In this document: positions 8,103 through 14,031 of the stretch, piece after piece
Numbering within the stretch: position 1 is the stretch's first letter
How the letters are laid out: each line of letters begins with the position of its first letter
NCBI GenBank assembly: GCA_938045655.1
Contig: CALIMO010000109.1
Location: 1 to 14,031, forward strand
Source of the DNA: an uncultured bacterium
GTDB lineage: Bacteria; Patescibacteriota; Saccharimonadia; Saccharimonadales; Saccharimonadaceae
DNA length: 14,031 nucleotides
Reading direction: 5' to 3'
Notes under the pieces: generated by a model
Databases searched by the model: none
Told to the model about the DNA's origin: nothing
The model's input: only the letters and a program-made list of their open reading frames with translations
Position numbers and translations under genes: made by a program

Positions 8103-8534
8103 ATGGCTTTTAACAAAGTAATTTTGATGGGAAACTTAACTGCAGACCCAGAACTTCGAACAACTCCAAACGGCCAAAATCTTGCAAGTTTCACTCTTGC
8201 TATCAACCGAACTTGGAATAGCACTAATGGTGAACGCCAAGAAGAAACCAGCTTTATTAGCTGTACTGCTTGGGGTAAAACTGGCGAAACGATTTCGAAA
8301 TATGTTTCTAAAGGTCGCCAATTGCTAGTGAGCGGTCGTTTGCAACAACGAACTTGGCAAGATAAAGATACTGGCAAAAATCGAAGTGCAATTGATGTTG
8401 TGGTTGAAGAATTTAGCTTTGTGAGTGATGGAAATCGCAGTGGAAACGCGCCTTCAGTACAAAAAAATGAAGAGCCAACTATCGGCGATGACTTTTCAGA
8501 TGAGCCAATCGACCTATCCGATATTCCATTCTAA
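8103..8534 (+). CDS. ssb: Single-stranded DNA-binding protein
   Basis: 143 aa. Coats single-stranded DNA in replication, repair and recombination. The OB fold spans about residues 1-106 and includes the classic MAFNKVILMGNLTADPELR start, FTLAINR (30-36), and the SFISCTAWGKTGETISKYVSKG stretch. A short polar linker follows and the protein ends DLSDIPF, the acidic tail with terminal Pro-Phe that binds partner proteins. Located between rpsF and rpsR with 25- and 17-nt gaps. Its ribosome site is weak (AGGA at 8087-8090 is rather far from the ATG), so some coupling to rpsF is likely. Confidence 0.97.
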   Translation: MAFNKVILMGNLTADPELRTTPNGQNLASFTLAINRTWNSTNGERQEETSFISCTAWGKTGETISKYVSKGRQLLVSGRLQQRTWQDKDTGKNRSAIDVVVEEFSFVSDGNRSGNAPSVQKNEEPTIGDDFSDEPIDLSDIPF

Positions 8535-8551
8535 TTTAATTAAGGAGTAAA

Positions 8552-8752
8552 ATGGCTAAACGATTTAAACGAGAAATCCCAGCGTATTTTGATTACCGAG
8601 ATGTTAAAACTTTGCAAAAATTTGTTAACATTTATGGTCAAATTGAGCCAGCTACAAAAACTGGTTTGAGCGCTAAACAACAACGACAATTGACAGTTGC
8701 TATTAAACGAGCTCGTCATTTGGCGTTGCTAGCATTCGTAACAAATGCTTAA
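8552..8752 (+). CDS. rpsR: 30S ribosomal protein S18
   Basis: 66 aa, slightly shorter than the usual 70-80, the trimming being in the N-terminal tail. Conserved S18 features: [20 protein letters not shown] (12-31), [11 protein letters not shown] (37-47) and the basic [14 protein letters not shown] (50-63). No cysteines, so this is the non-zinc form. S18 partners S6, encoded two genes upstream. AAGGAG ribosome site 4 nt before the ATG. A strong intrinsic terminator follows 10 nt after the stop, closing the operon. Confidence 0.96.
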   Translation: MAKRFKREIPAYFDYRDVKTLQKFVNIYGQIEPATKTGLSAKQQRQLTVAIKRARHLALLAFVTNA

Positions 8753-8761
8753 TTGATTTTC

Positions 8762-8804
8762 GAATCTTCCTTGCTCAAAACTGGGTAGGGAAGATTTATT
8801 TTTT
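8762..8804 (+). terminator. Strong intrinsic terminator between rpsR and efp
   Basis: AATCTTCCTTGCTC (8763-8776) pairs along its length with GGGTAGGGAAGATT (8783-8796): 14 bp including three G-U pairs, loop aaaact, then TATTTTTT. It ends only about 20 nt before the efp ATG, so it may also act as an attenuator for efp. Confidence 0.82.
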
Positions 8805-8824
8805 AAAATAATTTAAGGAGGAAA

Positions 8825-9385
8825 ATGTATCAACCAACTGATTTAAAAAAGGGTGTAGTTTTTCAGCTTGATGGTCAGCCATATCGAGTGGTTGAATATA
8901 ACCAAAAAGTTGTCGGTCGCGGTGGGAGCATCGTAAGTTTAAAAATTAAGAACCTTATTACGGGAGCTTTATTGCCAAAAACTTTTAAGGGTCAAGATAA
9001 AGTTGAACCAGCAGAAGTTTCGAATAAAAAAGTTCAATATCTCTACAATGACGGTGAAGATTTCCATTTTATGGACCCAGAGACTTTTGAGCAATTTCAA
9101 CTTTCGAAGGAAATTATTGATGAAGCTGCTGGATATTTGAAAGAAGCAGAAGAATTGAATTTGCAATTTTTTGATGGAAAAGTTATTAATGTTGAGTTAC
9201 CTAAAAATGTTTGGTTGAAAGTTGTTTATACTGAAAATGTAGTAAAGGGTGATACAACTTCAAGCGTTTTGAAAGATGCTGAACTTGAAACTGGAATTAC
9301 AGTTAAAGTACCTGCCTTTATTAAGGAAAATGATGTTATCTCTGTTGATACTTCAACGGGTGAATATCGAGAACGCCAAAAATAA
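8825..9385 (+). CDS. efp: Translation elongation factor P
   Basis: 186 aa. EF-P enters the ribosomal E site and rescues stalls at consecutive prolines. Three beta-barrel domains: KOW-like (about 1-63) and two OB domains (about 66-127 and 128-185). The signature near the end reads AFIKENDVISVDTSTGEYRER (164-184, one residue longer than quoted elsewhere for the family core). In the domain I loop the sequence is VVGRGGSIV: R32 aligns with the modified Lys34 of E. coli, and Val replaces the Pro of PGKG. Very strong AAGGAGG ribosome site 3 nt before the ATG. No promoter of its own is clear, and a strong terminator sits just upstream. No modification enzyme gene (EarP, EpmA or YmfI-like) is seen in the window. 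Confidence 0.96.
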   Translation: MYQPTDLKKGVVFQLDGQPYRVVEYNQKVVGRGGSIVSLKIKNLITGALLPKTFKGQDKVEPAEVSNKKVQYLYNDGEDFHFMDPETFEQFQLSKEIIDEAAGYLKEAEELNLQFFDGKVINVELPKNVWLKVVYTENVVKGDTTSSVLKDAELETGITVKVPAFIKENDVISVDTSTGEYRERQK

Positions 9386-9402
9386 TTAAGGTTATTATTA
9401 AG

Positions 9403-9439
9403 AAATAGGCTGGAATTTTAAGAACCAGCTTATTTTTAT
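9403..9439 (+). terminator. Intrinsic terminator of efp
   Basis: AAATAGGCTGG (9403-9413) pairs with CCAGCTTATTT (9425-9435): 11 bp with one G-U pair and an 11-nt loop, followed by more T residues (ttttatt). It separates efp from the tlyA promoter. Confidence 0.82.
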
Positions 9440-9489
9440 TGTATAAAAAATTTGAACAATAAGCTTGTATATATTTTTAAGATGAAATG

Positions 9490-9498
9490 TGGTATAAT
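9490..9498 (+). promoter_or_regulatory. Extended -10 promoter of tlyA
   Basis: TGGTATAAT is a perfect -10 (9493-9498) with TGn extension; no convincing -35 at standard spacing. The predicted transcription start falls at about 9505, on or next to the GTG at 9506. Confidence 0.68.
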
Positions 9499-9505
9499 AT
9501 ACAAT

Positions 9506-10228
9506 GTGAAAGCTAGACTAGATATTTTATTAACTCAAAGAAAGATAGTTGATAGCCGTTCTCAGGCTGAGAGCTATATTAAACTGGGTAAAGTTTTTGT
9601 TGATGGTGTAAAAAGGACTAAGCCTGGATTTTTTACTGATATTAATTCGGAAATAAAAATGCTTCAAGAGGTTCAATATGTTTCAAGAGCAGGTCTCAAG
9701 CTTGAAAGTGTTGCAAAAATAATGAAAATTAATTTTAAAGATAAAGTTGTCTTAGATGTTGGCTCAAGTACTGGTGGATTTACGGATTATTCATTGAGGA
9801 ATGGTGCAAAAAAAGTTATTGCTGTTGATGTTGGCACAAACCAGCTTCATCCAAAGTTAAGAGTGAACAAAAAAGTTGAACTTCATGAAAAAACAGATAT
9901 AAGAGATTTTAATACAAGTCAAAAAATTGATTTAGTTGCTATTGATGTTAGTTTCATATCTATAAAAGAAATTTTACCAAGTGTTATAAAATTATCGAAT
10001 AAAGATACACTAATAATTGCAATGGTTAAGCCGCAATTTGAAGCAGGTAAAAATGGAACTACTAACGGTATCGTCAAAAATAATTCATATCGAAGAAGAA
10101 TACTTCAAGAATTCGAAAATTGGTGTCGTATAAATAATTTATACATAAAAAATAAAAGAGATAGTGGAGTAAAAGGCTTTAAGGGTAATCAAGAGAGATT
10201 TTATATTCTGAAAGTATTGAATAAATAA
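9506..10228 (+). CDS. tlyA: TlyA-family rRNA 2'-O-methyltransferase
   Basis: 240 aa from GTG 9506. TlyA adds a 2'-O-methyl to a ribosomal RNA cytidine; database names of haemolysin are historical. An S4 RNA-binding domain (2-60) is followed by SRAGLKLE (60-67). The FtsJ-type methyltransferase then has SAM motif LDVGSSTGGFTD (83-94), AVDVGTNQL (106-114), IDVSFISIKEILP (146-158) and KPQFEAGK (175-182). The frame stays open upstream to a TTG at 9452, but the S4 domain starts right at the GTG and the -10 box would lie inside the longer form, so I chose GTG. Without an N-terminal extension it resembles the short TlyA type I, known to modify only the 23S site. Arginine codons are AGA/AGG in 11 of 14 cases, against CGN in neighbours, which may mean recent acquisition. 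Convergent with ychF. Confidence 0.92.
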   Translation: MKARLDILLTQRKIVDSRSQAESYIKLGKVFVDGVKRTKPGFFTDINSEIKMLQEVQYVSRAGLKLESVAKIMKINFKDKVVLDVGSSTGGFTDYSLRNGAKKVIAVDVGTNQLHPKLRVNKKVELHEKTDIRDFNTSQKIDLVAIDVSFISIKEILPSVIKLSNKDTLIIAMVKPQFEAGKNGTTNGIVKNNSYRRRILQEFENWCRINNLYIKNKRDSGVKGFKGNQERFYILKVLNK

Positions 10229-10238
10229 TTTATACAAA

Positions 10239-10274
10239 AATAAAAACCGCACAATATTATATGCGGTTTTTATT
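10239..10274. terminator. Bidirectional terminator between tlyA and ychF
   Basis: AATAAAAACCGCA (10239-10251) is perfectly complementary to TGCGGTTTTTATT (10262-10274), 13 bp, with a 10-nt A/T loop. A run of T follows the G/C core on both strands, so it can end tlyA (+) and ychF (-), which converge here. ychF stops only 4 bases to its right. Confidence 0.88.
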
Positions 10275-10277
10275 ATT

Positions 10278-11354
10278 TTAAACGTTAAATCTAAATTCAA
10301 CAACATCATTTGGTGACATAATATATTCTTTACCTTCAGTTCGAATTTTCCCACGATTCTTTGCTTCAAGCTCACTGCCAGCTTCAATTAAATCATTAAA
10401 GTCGATAACTTGTGCAGCAATAAAACCTCTTTCGAAATCTGTATGAATCACTCCTGCAGCTTGTGGGGCTGTCCATCCTTTCTTGATTGTCCAGGCATGG
10501 ACTTCTTTTGGTCCTGCTGTCATATAACTTTGTAGCCCAAGCGTGTCGTAGGCGGCATGAATCATTTGATTTAAGCCAGTTTCTTGAACTCCGTAGCTTT
10601 CAAGTAAATCTTTTGAATCTTCCTCACTTAAACCTTTTAGCTCTTCCTCTAACTTGGCGCATACGAATATTGACTTTGCAGGGAGAACCATTTTTGAAAG
10701 TTCTTCTTTTTTAGCTCCATCGGTTAAAGTATTTTCATCAACATTGAACGTATAAATTACAGGTTTTGCGGTTAGTAAATGTAAATCTTGAATTGCTTCG
10801 TAATCTAAATCTTCTATTGAAGAGAGAAGAACTCCAGCTTGAAGTTGTTCAACTAATTTGTTCAAGTATTCAGCTTGTTTTCGAAGAGCTGGTTTTGCTT
10901 TTGCTTCTTTTTGGAGTTTTGGCAAGCGGTTTTCAATAGTTTGAATATCTGCTAAAATTAACTCAGTATTAATAACCTCAATATCATTTTTTGGGTTAAC
11001 TTCATTCGAAACATGAACAATATCGTTATTCACGAAAGCTCGAACAATATGAATAATTGCGTCACATTGGCGAATATTTGCAAGAAATTTATTACCCAAA
11101 CCTTCACCTTTCGAAGCTCCCGCAACTAGCCCAGCAATATCAACAAAAGTTACTGTTGCCGGAATAATTTTTTGTGATCCATAAATTTCAGCTAATTTAT
11201 TTAAGCGTGAATCTGGCACTGGCACAATTCCAGTATTTGGCTCGATTGTTGCAAAAGGGTAATTTGCTGCTAAAATATCATTATTAGTCAGTGCGTTAAA
11301 TAGTGTTGATTTACCAACATTTGGTAGTCCAACAATTCCAATTGATAAACTCAT
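10278..11354 (-). CDS. ychF: Universal ATPase YchF (OLA1 family)
   Basis: 358 aa. Obg-related P-loop protein that binds ribosomes and takes part in translation and stress responses. G1 is GLPNVGKS (9-16) and G3 is DIAGL (72-76), followed by the family's GEGLGNKFL (83-91). NVDE (204-207) replaces the GTPase NKxD, the hallmark of YchF's preference for ATP. A coiled-coil insertion lies around 125-175. The C-terminal TGS domain includes [16 protein letters not shown] (286-301), [13 protein letters not shown] (304-316) and the closing VEFRFNV. Ribosome site AAGGAGA lies 4 nt before the ATG on the minus strand. It has its own extended -10 promoter facing away from pilM and shares a terminator with tlyA. 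Confidence 0.97.
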   Translation of the reverse strand: MSLSIGIVGLPNVGKSTLFNALTNNDILAANYPFATIEPNTGIVPVPDSRLNKLAEIYGSQKIIPATVTFVDIAGLVAGASKGEGLGNKFLANIRQCDAIIHIVRAFVNNDIVHVSNEVNPKNDIEVINTELILADIQTIENRLPKLQKEAKAKPALRKQAEYLNKLVEQLQAGVLLSSIEDLDYEAIQDLHLLTAKPVIYTFNVDENTLTDGAKKEELSKMVLPAKSIFVCAKLEEELKGLSEEDSKDLLESYGVQETGLNQMIHAAYDTLGLQSYMTAGPKEVHAWTIKKGWTAPQAAGVIHTDFERGFIAAQVIDFNDLIEAGSELEAKNRGKIRTEGKEYIMSPNDVVEFRFNV

Positions 11355-11378
11355 AAAATCTCCTTTTAATGTCTTTTT

Positions 11379-11387
11379 ATTTTAACA
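11379..11387 (-). promoter_or_regulatory. Extended -10 promoter of ychF
   Basis: On the minus strand the sequence reads TGTTAAAAT, a TGn-extended -10 of TAAAAT. No clear -35. Predicted start is near 11372, giving a leader of about 18 nt that contains the AAGGAGA ribosome site. Confidence 0.6.
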
Positions 11388-11417
11388 TAAAAGTTTGTAA
11401 AATAAAAATAAAAAAGC

Positions 11418-11447
11418 TTGATTTTTTAATTACGTTTATGTTAAAAT
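11418..11447 (+). promoter_or_regulatory. Promoter of the pilMNO genes
   Basis: -35 TTGATT (11418-11423), 18-nt spacer, -10 TAAAAT (11442-11447) with a TGt extension. The pilM ATG starts 7 nt after the last base of the -10, which is where transcription is expected to start. The AGAGG just before the ATG is too close to act as a normal ribosome site. Confidence 0.68.
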
Positions 11448-11453
11448 AGAGGC

Positions 11454-12503
11454 ATGATTAATATTAAAGGTGTGGGCGATTTCTTCTCGTTAGATATTGG
11501 AACAAATGCGATTCGTGCTGTCCAACTTTCGAAAGCTGGAGAGAATTCTTGGAATTTGGTTGGTCTCGGTTATACATCGGTTGACCCTCAATTGGTTTTG
11601 AGTAATTCCGATGAAAGCCGTCGTCGTTTGGGAGAAATTATTTCAACAATGATCGGGCAGAGCGATATTAAAACAAAAAATGTAGCGATTAGTCTTACGT
11701 CCCAGAAGACATTCACAACAATTTTCGAAGTACCAAAGCAGGATATGCGAGAATTACAAAAAAACATAAAATATCAAGTTGACCAGTATATTCCAATGGC
11801 GGTTGATGACGCCCAAGTCGACTGGGCTCTTCTTGGAGAATCTCCTTCCAACCCTGATTCATTGGAGATCTTACTTGCAAGTACAGCTAAAACTTATAGT
11901 GAAGAGAAGATGGAATTTATTGAAGGTCTAGGCTTAAATGTAGTTGCGAGCGAACCTGATTCTTTAGCAATGACTCGTGCTTTGTTTATGCCTAACCAGT
12001 CCGACCAGGCTCAGCTAATTATTGATATGGGTGAGCTTTCTACTGACTTATCTATTGTGTATCAAGGTGCTCCAAGGCTTGTTCGTACAATTCCTACTGG
12101 AATATCAAGCTTGGTTAAATCTGCTACTCAAAATTTGAATATTAAAGAAGATCAAGCTCGACAATTTATTATGAAATTCGGTTTAGCTCAAGATAAACTA
12201 GAGGGCCAAGTTTTTAGAGCCATCGAAATGACTCTTGAGAATTTCGTTCAAGAAATCGCTAAATCAATAAAATTTTTAGGAACAAAATACCAAAATACTC
12301 AAGTTGGGGTAATTTCACTTTCAGGATTTTCTGGAATTATTCCACAAATGCCAGAATATGTTTCTTCGAAAACTGGAATTCAGTCTTATTCCGCAAATCC
12401 TTTCCAAAATATTAATGTTCCTGTAAAATATCAACAGCAGATTGCGAGTGTTGGAAATGAATTTGCGGTTGCTGTCGGTTTAGCTAAAAGGAGTAATAAA
12501 TAA
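11454..12503 (+). CDS. pilM: Type IV pilus assembly protein PilM
   Basis: 349 aa. Cytoplasmic actin-like ATPase that binds the N-terminal tail of PilN and links the pilus motor to the membrane alignment complex. Phosphate-1 motif FSLDIGTNAIRAVQL (11-25), phosphate-2 motif IIDMGELSTDLSIV (about 189-202), and a late LSGFSG element matching the adenosine-binding region of the fold. The middle has the PilM-type KYQVDQYIPM (105-114). No transmembrane segment and no cysteine. No usable Shine-Dalgarno site: the ATG coincides with the predicted transcription start, so a leaderless message is likely. Stop and pilN start share one base (TAATG). The machine could be a pilus or a competence/secretion relative. 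Confidence 0.93.
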   Translation: MINIKGVGDFFSLDIGTNAIRAVQLSKAGENSWNLVGLGYTSVDPQLVLSNSDESRRRLGEIISTMIGQSDIKTKNVAISLTSQKTFTTIFEVPKQDMRELQKNIKYQVDQYIPMAVDDAQVDWALLGESPSNPDSLEILLASTAKTYSEEKMEFIEGLGLNVVASEPDSLAMTRALFMPNQSDQAQLIIDMGELSTDLSIVYQGAPRLVRTIPTGISSLVKSATQNLNIKEDQARQFIMKFGLAQDKLEGQVFRAIEMTLENFVQEIAKSIKFLGTKYQNTQVGVISLSGFSGIIPQMPEYVSSKTGIQSYSANPFQNINVPVKYQQQIASVGNEFAVAVGLAKRSNK

Positions 12504-13270
12504 TGATTGAAATTAACCTTTTGCCAGATGTTAAACGCGATCTTATTAAAGCTCAGCAACTTCGAAATATAGTTACTTTCGTATCTATAATTATTGGTGG
12601 TGTGATGCTTGCTGGAGTGGTTTTATTGTTCTTAACAACTCAAGGTCAGCAATTTGTTATGGGCTTAAAAACCAATGATATCTCAAACAAATTTGCTGAG
12701 ATGCAAAAAATTAAAGATGGGGAAACAGCAGCTACTCTTCGAAATCAGCTCAATGCAATTCAAAAAATTAGAAATGCTTCGCCAGATACCTCACGATTGA
12801 TCGGAACAATTCTACCGGCAATTCAGACTACTGGTGAAAACGCTGTTCAGTTTTCTTCAGTGAATTACGACCCTGAAACTCGAATCGTTTCAATTGAAGG
12901 TCAAGCAAGTAATGGTTTTCCAGCCCTTGAAGCTTTTATTAAAACAATTAAATATTCACAAATTATCTATGATGGCGAAGGCTCTCAGTGTAAGGCCAGT
13001 GAAGTCGAAAAAGATGCTAATATCTGTATGCTTGCTGATGAAGGGTCAGTTGTTCGAAATGAAAGTTCGCTTGGAGCTAATGAACAAGGCCAAAATGTTT
13101 TGCGTTTTACTGTCAGCTTTAAATTGAACGAAGCAGCTTTGAAATTTTCTTCGAAAAACTTTGCGGTAAAAGCTCTTGGTCGAAAGAATGTAACAGACTC
13201 AACTATTCAGGTTCCTGCTGGAATTTTTACTCAAAATTCAAAAAAAGATTCTGAAAAGGAGAATAAATAA
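12503..13270 (+). CDS. pilN: Type IV pilus assembly protein PilN
   Basis: 255 aa. Bitopic membrane protein that bridges PilM inside and PilO outside. It starts MIEINLLPD, the conserved PilN tail that docks into PilM, then has one membrane helix (about 24-46), a coiled-coil-like stretch (60-92) and an extracytoplasmic domain. Residues about 157-200 form a polar insert in the ferredoxin-like domain and hold the protein's only cysteines, C163 and C175, a possible disulfide. The C-terminus is a polar tail (about 228-255). AAGGAG ribosome site 9 nt before the ATG, within the end of pilM; 1-nt overlaps with pilM and pilO suggest translational coupling. Confidence 0.9.
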   Translation: MIEINLLPDVKRDLIKAQQLRNIVTFVSIIIGGVMLAGVVLLFLTTQGQQFVMGLKTNDISNKFAEMQKIKDGETAATLRNQLNAIQKIRNASPDTSRLIGTILPAIQTTGENAVQFSSVNYDPETRIVSIEGQASNGFPALEAFIKTIKYSQIIYDGEGSQCKASEVEKDANICMLADEGSVVRNESSLGANEQGQNVLRFTVSFKLNEAALKFSSKNFAVKALGRKNVTDSTIQVPAGIFTQNSKKDSEKENK

Positions 13271-14031
13271 TGGGTGAAAATAAAGAAGTAGCTTTTTTGA
13301 AGCGAAATGCCATTAATAAGGCTAACCAAACAATGTTTTTGGCGGTTGCGGGCGCTGCTTTAATTGCTGGCGCATCTATTGTTGGAATGATTTATCTTTT
13401 TAGGATTTTTACATTTAATTCTAAAGTTCTTGGTGAACAAGATAAAAGTATTTCAACAATTCAAAAAAATATCCAAAATATTGAAGATTTAAAGAGTAAG
13501 CTAAGCTCATTAGAGACCGACCCGAATCTTAATGGGCGAAAATTGAAATCTAACGCCGAAGATGGTGGTTTGCGCGTTATTGCTGATGCCTTGCCTGATA
13601 GTGAGAACGCTGCTGCTCTTGCAGCTAGCCTTGAAAAGAATATTTTTTCTGAAGGTGTGACTCTTGATTCATTTAGTATTGACTCTGATGCCTCTGCAAA
13701 CAAAAGTCTTTCAGGTTCAAGCTCAGCGTCAAATTCTTCTAGTTCATCAGCAGCTAGCGGTGTTGAAGATCCAAATAAAATCCCAGAAGGTGTGAAAGAT
13801 ATTCAATTTTCGGCAACAATTTCTGCAGGTTTTCAGGGTGAAGGCTCAAATGCATCACGAGTCGCTAAATCTCAAGATGAAGCACTTAATAACCTAATTA
13901 ACACTGTTCGAAAGATGGAAAGATCAATTCGAGCAATAAATATTACGAGTTTTAAATTCGAGCGTTCGCTTAACAGATTTAGTCTTAACTTTTCTGCAAA
14001 AGCCTACTATTATCCTAAATATACAATGAAG
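13270..14031 (+). CDS. pilO: PilO-like pilus assembly protein, 3' end outside the window
   Basis: 254 codons are visible and the frame is open at the right edge. My translation begins MGENKEVAFLKRNAINKANQ, then a membrane helix (about 22-46), a coiled-coil-like region (55-82), and a segment with DALPDSENAAALAASLEKN (106-124), which matches the family pattern of a predicted domain after the coil. A serine-rich linker spans 141-164. A second domain (about 176-254) contains repeated beta/alpha elements and ends near YYYPKY. Position after PilN and the layout identify it as PilO; sequence similarity in this family is weak. ATG overlaps the pilN stop by one base, with AAGGAG (13256-13261) 8 nt upstream. 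The visible end is probably close to the true C-terminus. Confidence 0.82.
   Translation, partial: MGENKEVAFLKRNAINKANQTMFLAVAGAALIAGASIVGMIYLFRIFTFNSKVLGEQDKSISTIQKNIQNIEDLKSKLSSLETDPNLNGRKLKSNAEDGGLRVIADALPDSENAAALAASLEKNIFSEGVTLDSFSIDSDASANKSLSGSSSASNSSSSSAASGVEDPNKIPEGVKDIQFSATISAGFQGEGSNASRVAKSQDEALNNLINTVRKMERSIRAINITSFKFERSLNRFSLNFSAKAYYYPKYTMK

Larger units (their letters stand above)
11378..11448. repeat. 14-bp perfect inverted repeat framing divergent promoters
   Basis: TATTTTAACATAAA (11378-11391) is the exact reverse complement of TTTATGTTAAAATA (11435-11448). The arms are 43 bp apart, centred at 11413. Each arm contains the TGTTAAAAT extended -10 of one divergent gene, which explains most but perhaps not all of the identity. 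Confidence 0.8.

Noticed and set aside
9452..9505. N-terminal extension of TlyA from TTG 9452
   Set aside because: It would overlap the best -10 box, has no ribosome site, and the conserved S4 domain begins at GTG 9506.
9506..10228. Haemolysin function for TlyA
   Set aside because: The SAM-binding and S4 RNA-binding motifs are intact and point to rRNA methylation; no membrane or toxin feature is visible.
1..14031. CRISPR arrays, insertion sequences, tRNA or rRNA genes, prophage or toxin-antitoxin modules
   Set aside because: No direct-repeat arrays, transposase motifs, tRNA-like cloverleaf or other such signatures were found on reading; nearly all sequence is accounted for by housekeeping and pilus genes.

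Overview
The window is about 35% G+C (rough estimate), almost entirely coding, and carries housekeeping genes plus the start of a type IV pilus cluster. It uses the standard bacterial code: TGA ends mutM and no gene reads through a TGA. The gene set suggests a streamlined, low-G+C bacterium of the Patescibacteria (CPR), most likely Saccharibacteria. The clues are compact proteins (66-aa S18, 337-aa sigma factor without region 1.1), tightly packed genes and PilM/N/O in an otherwise minimal gene set. The taxon is inferred; no marker in the window proves it.

Region 1 (1-5294, + strand) is one run of overlapping or closely spaced genes: dnaG primase (5' end outside the window), rpoD, an unrecognised 214-aa membrane-anchored protein, a very small HAD-fold protein, mutM/fpg and holA. 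It resembles a rearranged macromolecular-synthesis operon joined to DNA-repair and replisome genes.

Region 2 (5295-7622) holds ftsK with its own extended -10 promoter and an intrinsic terminator whose stem starts inside the ftsK coding end.

Region 3 (7679-9435) is the conserved rpsF-ssb-rpsR operon. A TTGATT-17 nt-TATAAT promoter, a short leader hairpin and a strong terminator frame it. efp follows immediately, has an arginine at its modification tip, and has its own terminator.

Region 4 (9490-11354) has tlyA (+) and ychF (-) converging on a shared bidirectional terminator. tlyA stands out: its arginine codons are mostly AGA/AGG, and its GTG start lies exactly where transcription should begin.

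Region 5 (11378-14031) starts with divergent ychF and pilM promoters that mirror each other as a 14-bp inverted repeat. pilM, pilN and pilO (cut by the window edge) follow, linked by 1-nt TAATG overlaps. They encode the inner-membrane alignment complex of a type IV pilus or related machine.

Three signals cross these boundaries. One is a repeated TGn extended -10 promoter, matched by a sigma factor that keeps the residues known to read it. The second is probable leaderless starts at pilM and tlyA, with ftsK nearly leaderless. The third is a striking excess of the palindrome TTCGAA (about 50 copies counted by eye), in all reading frames and between genes.
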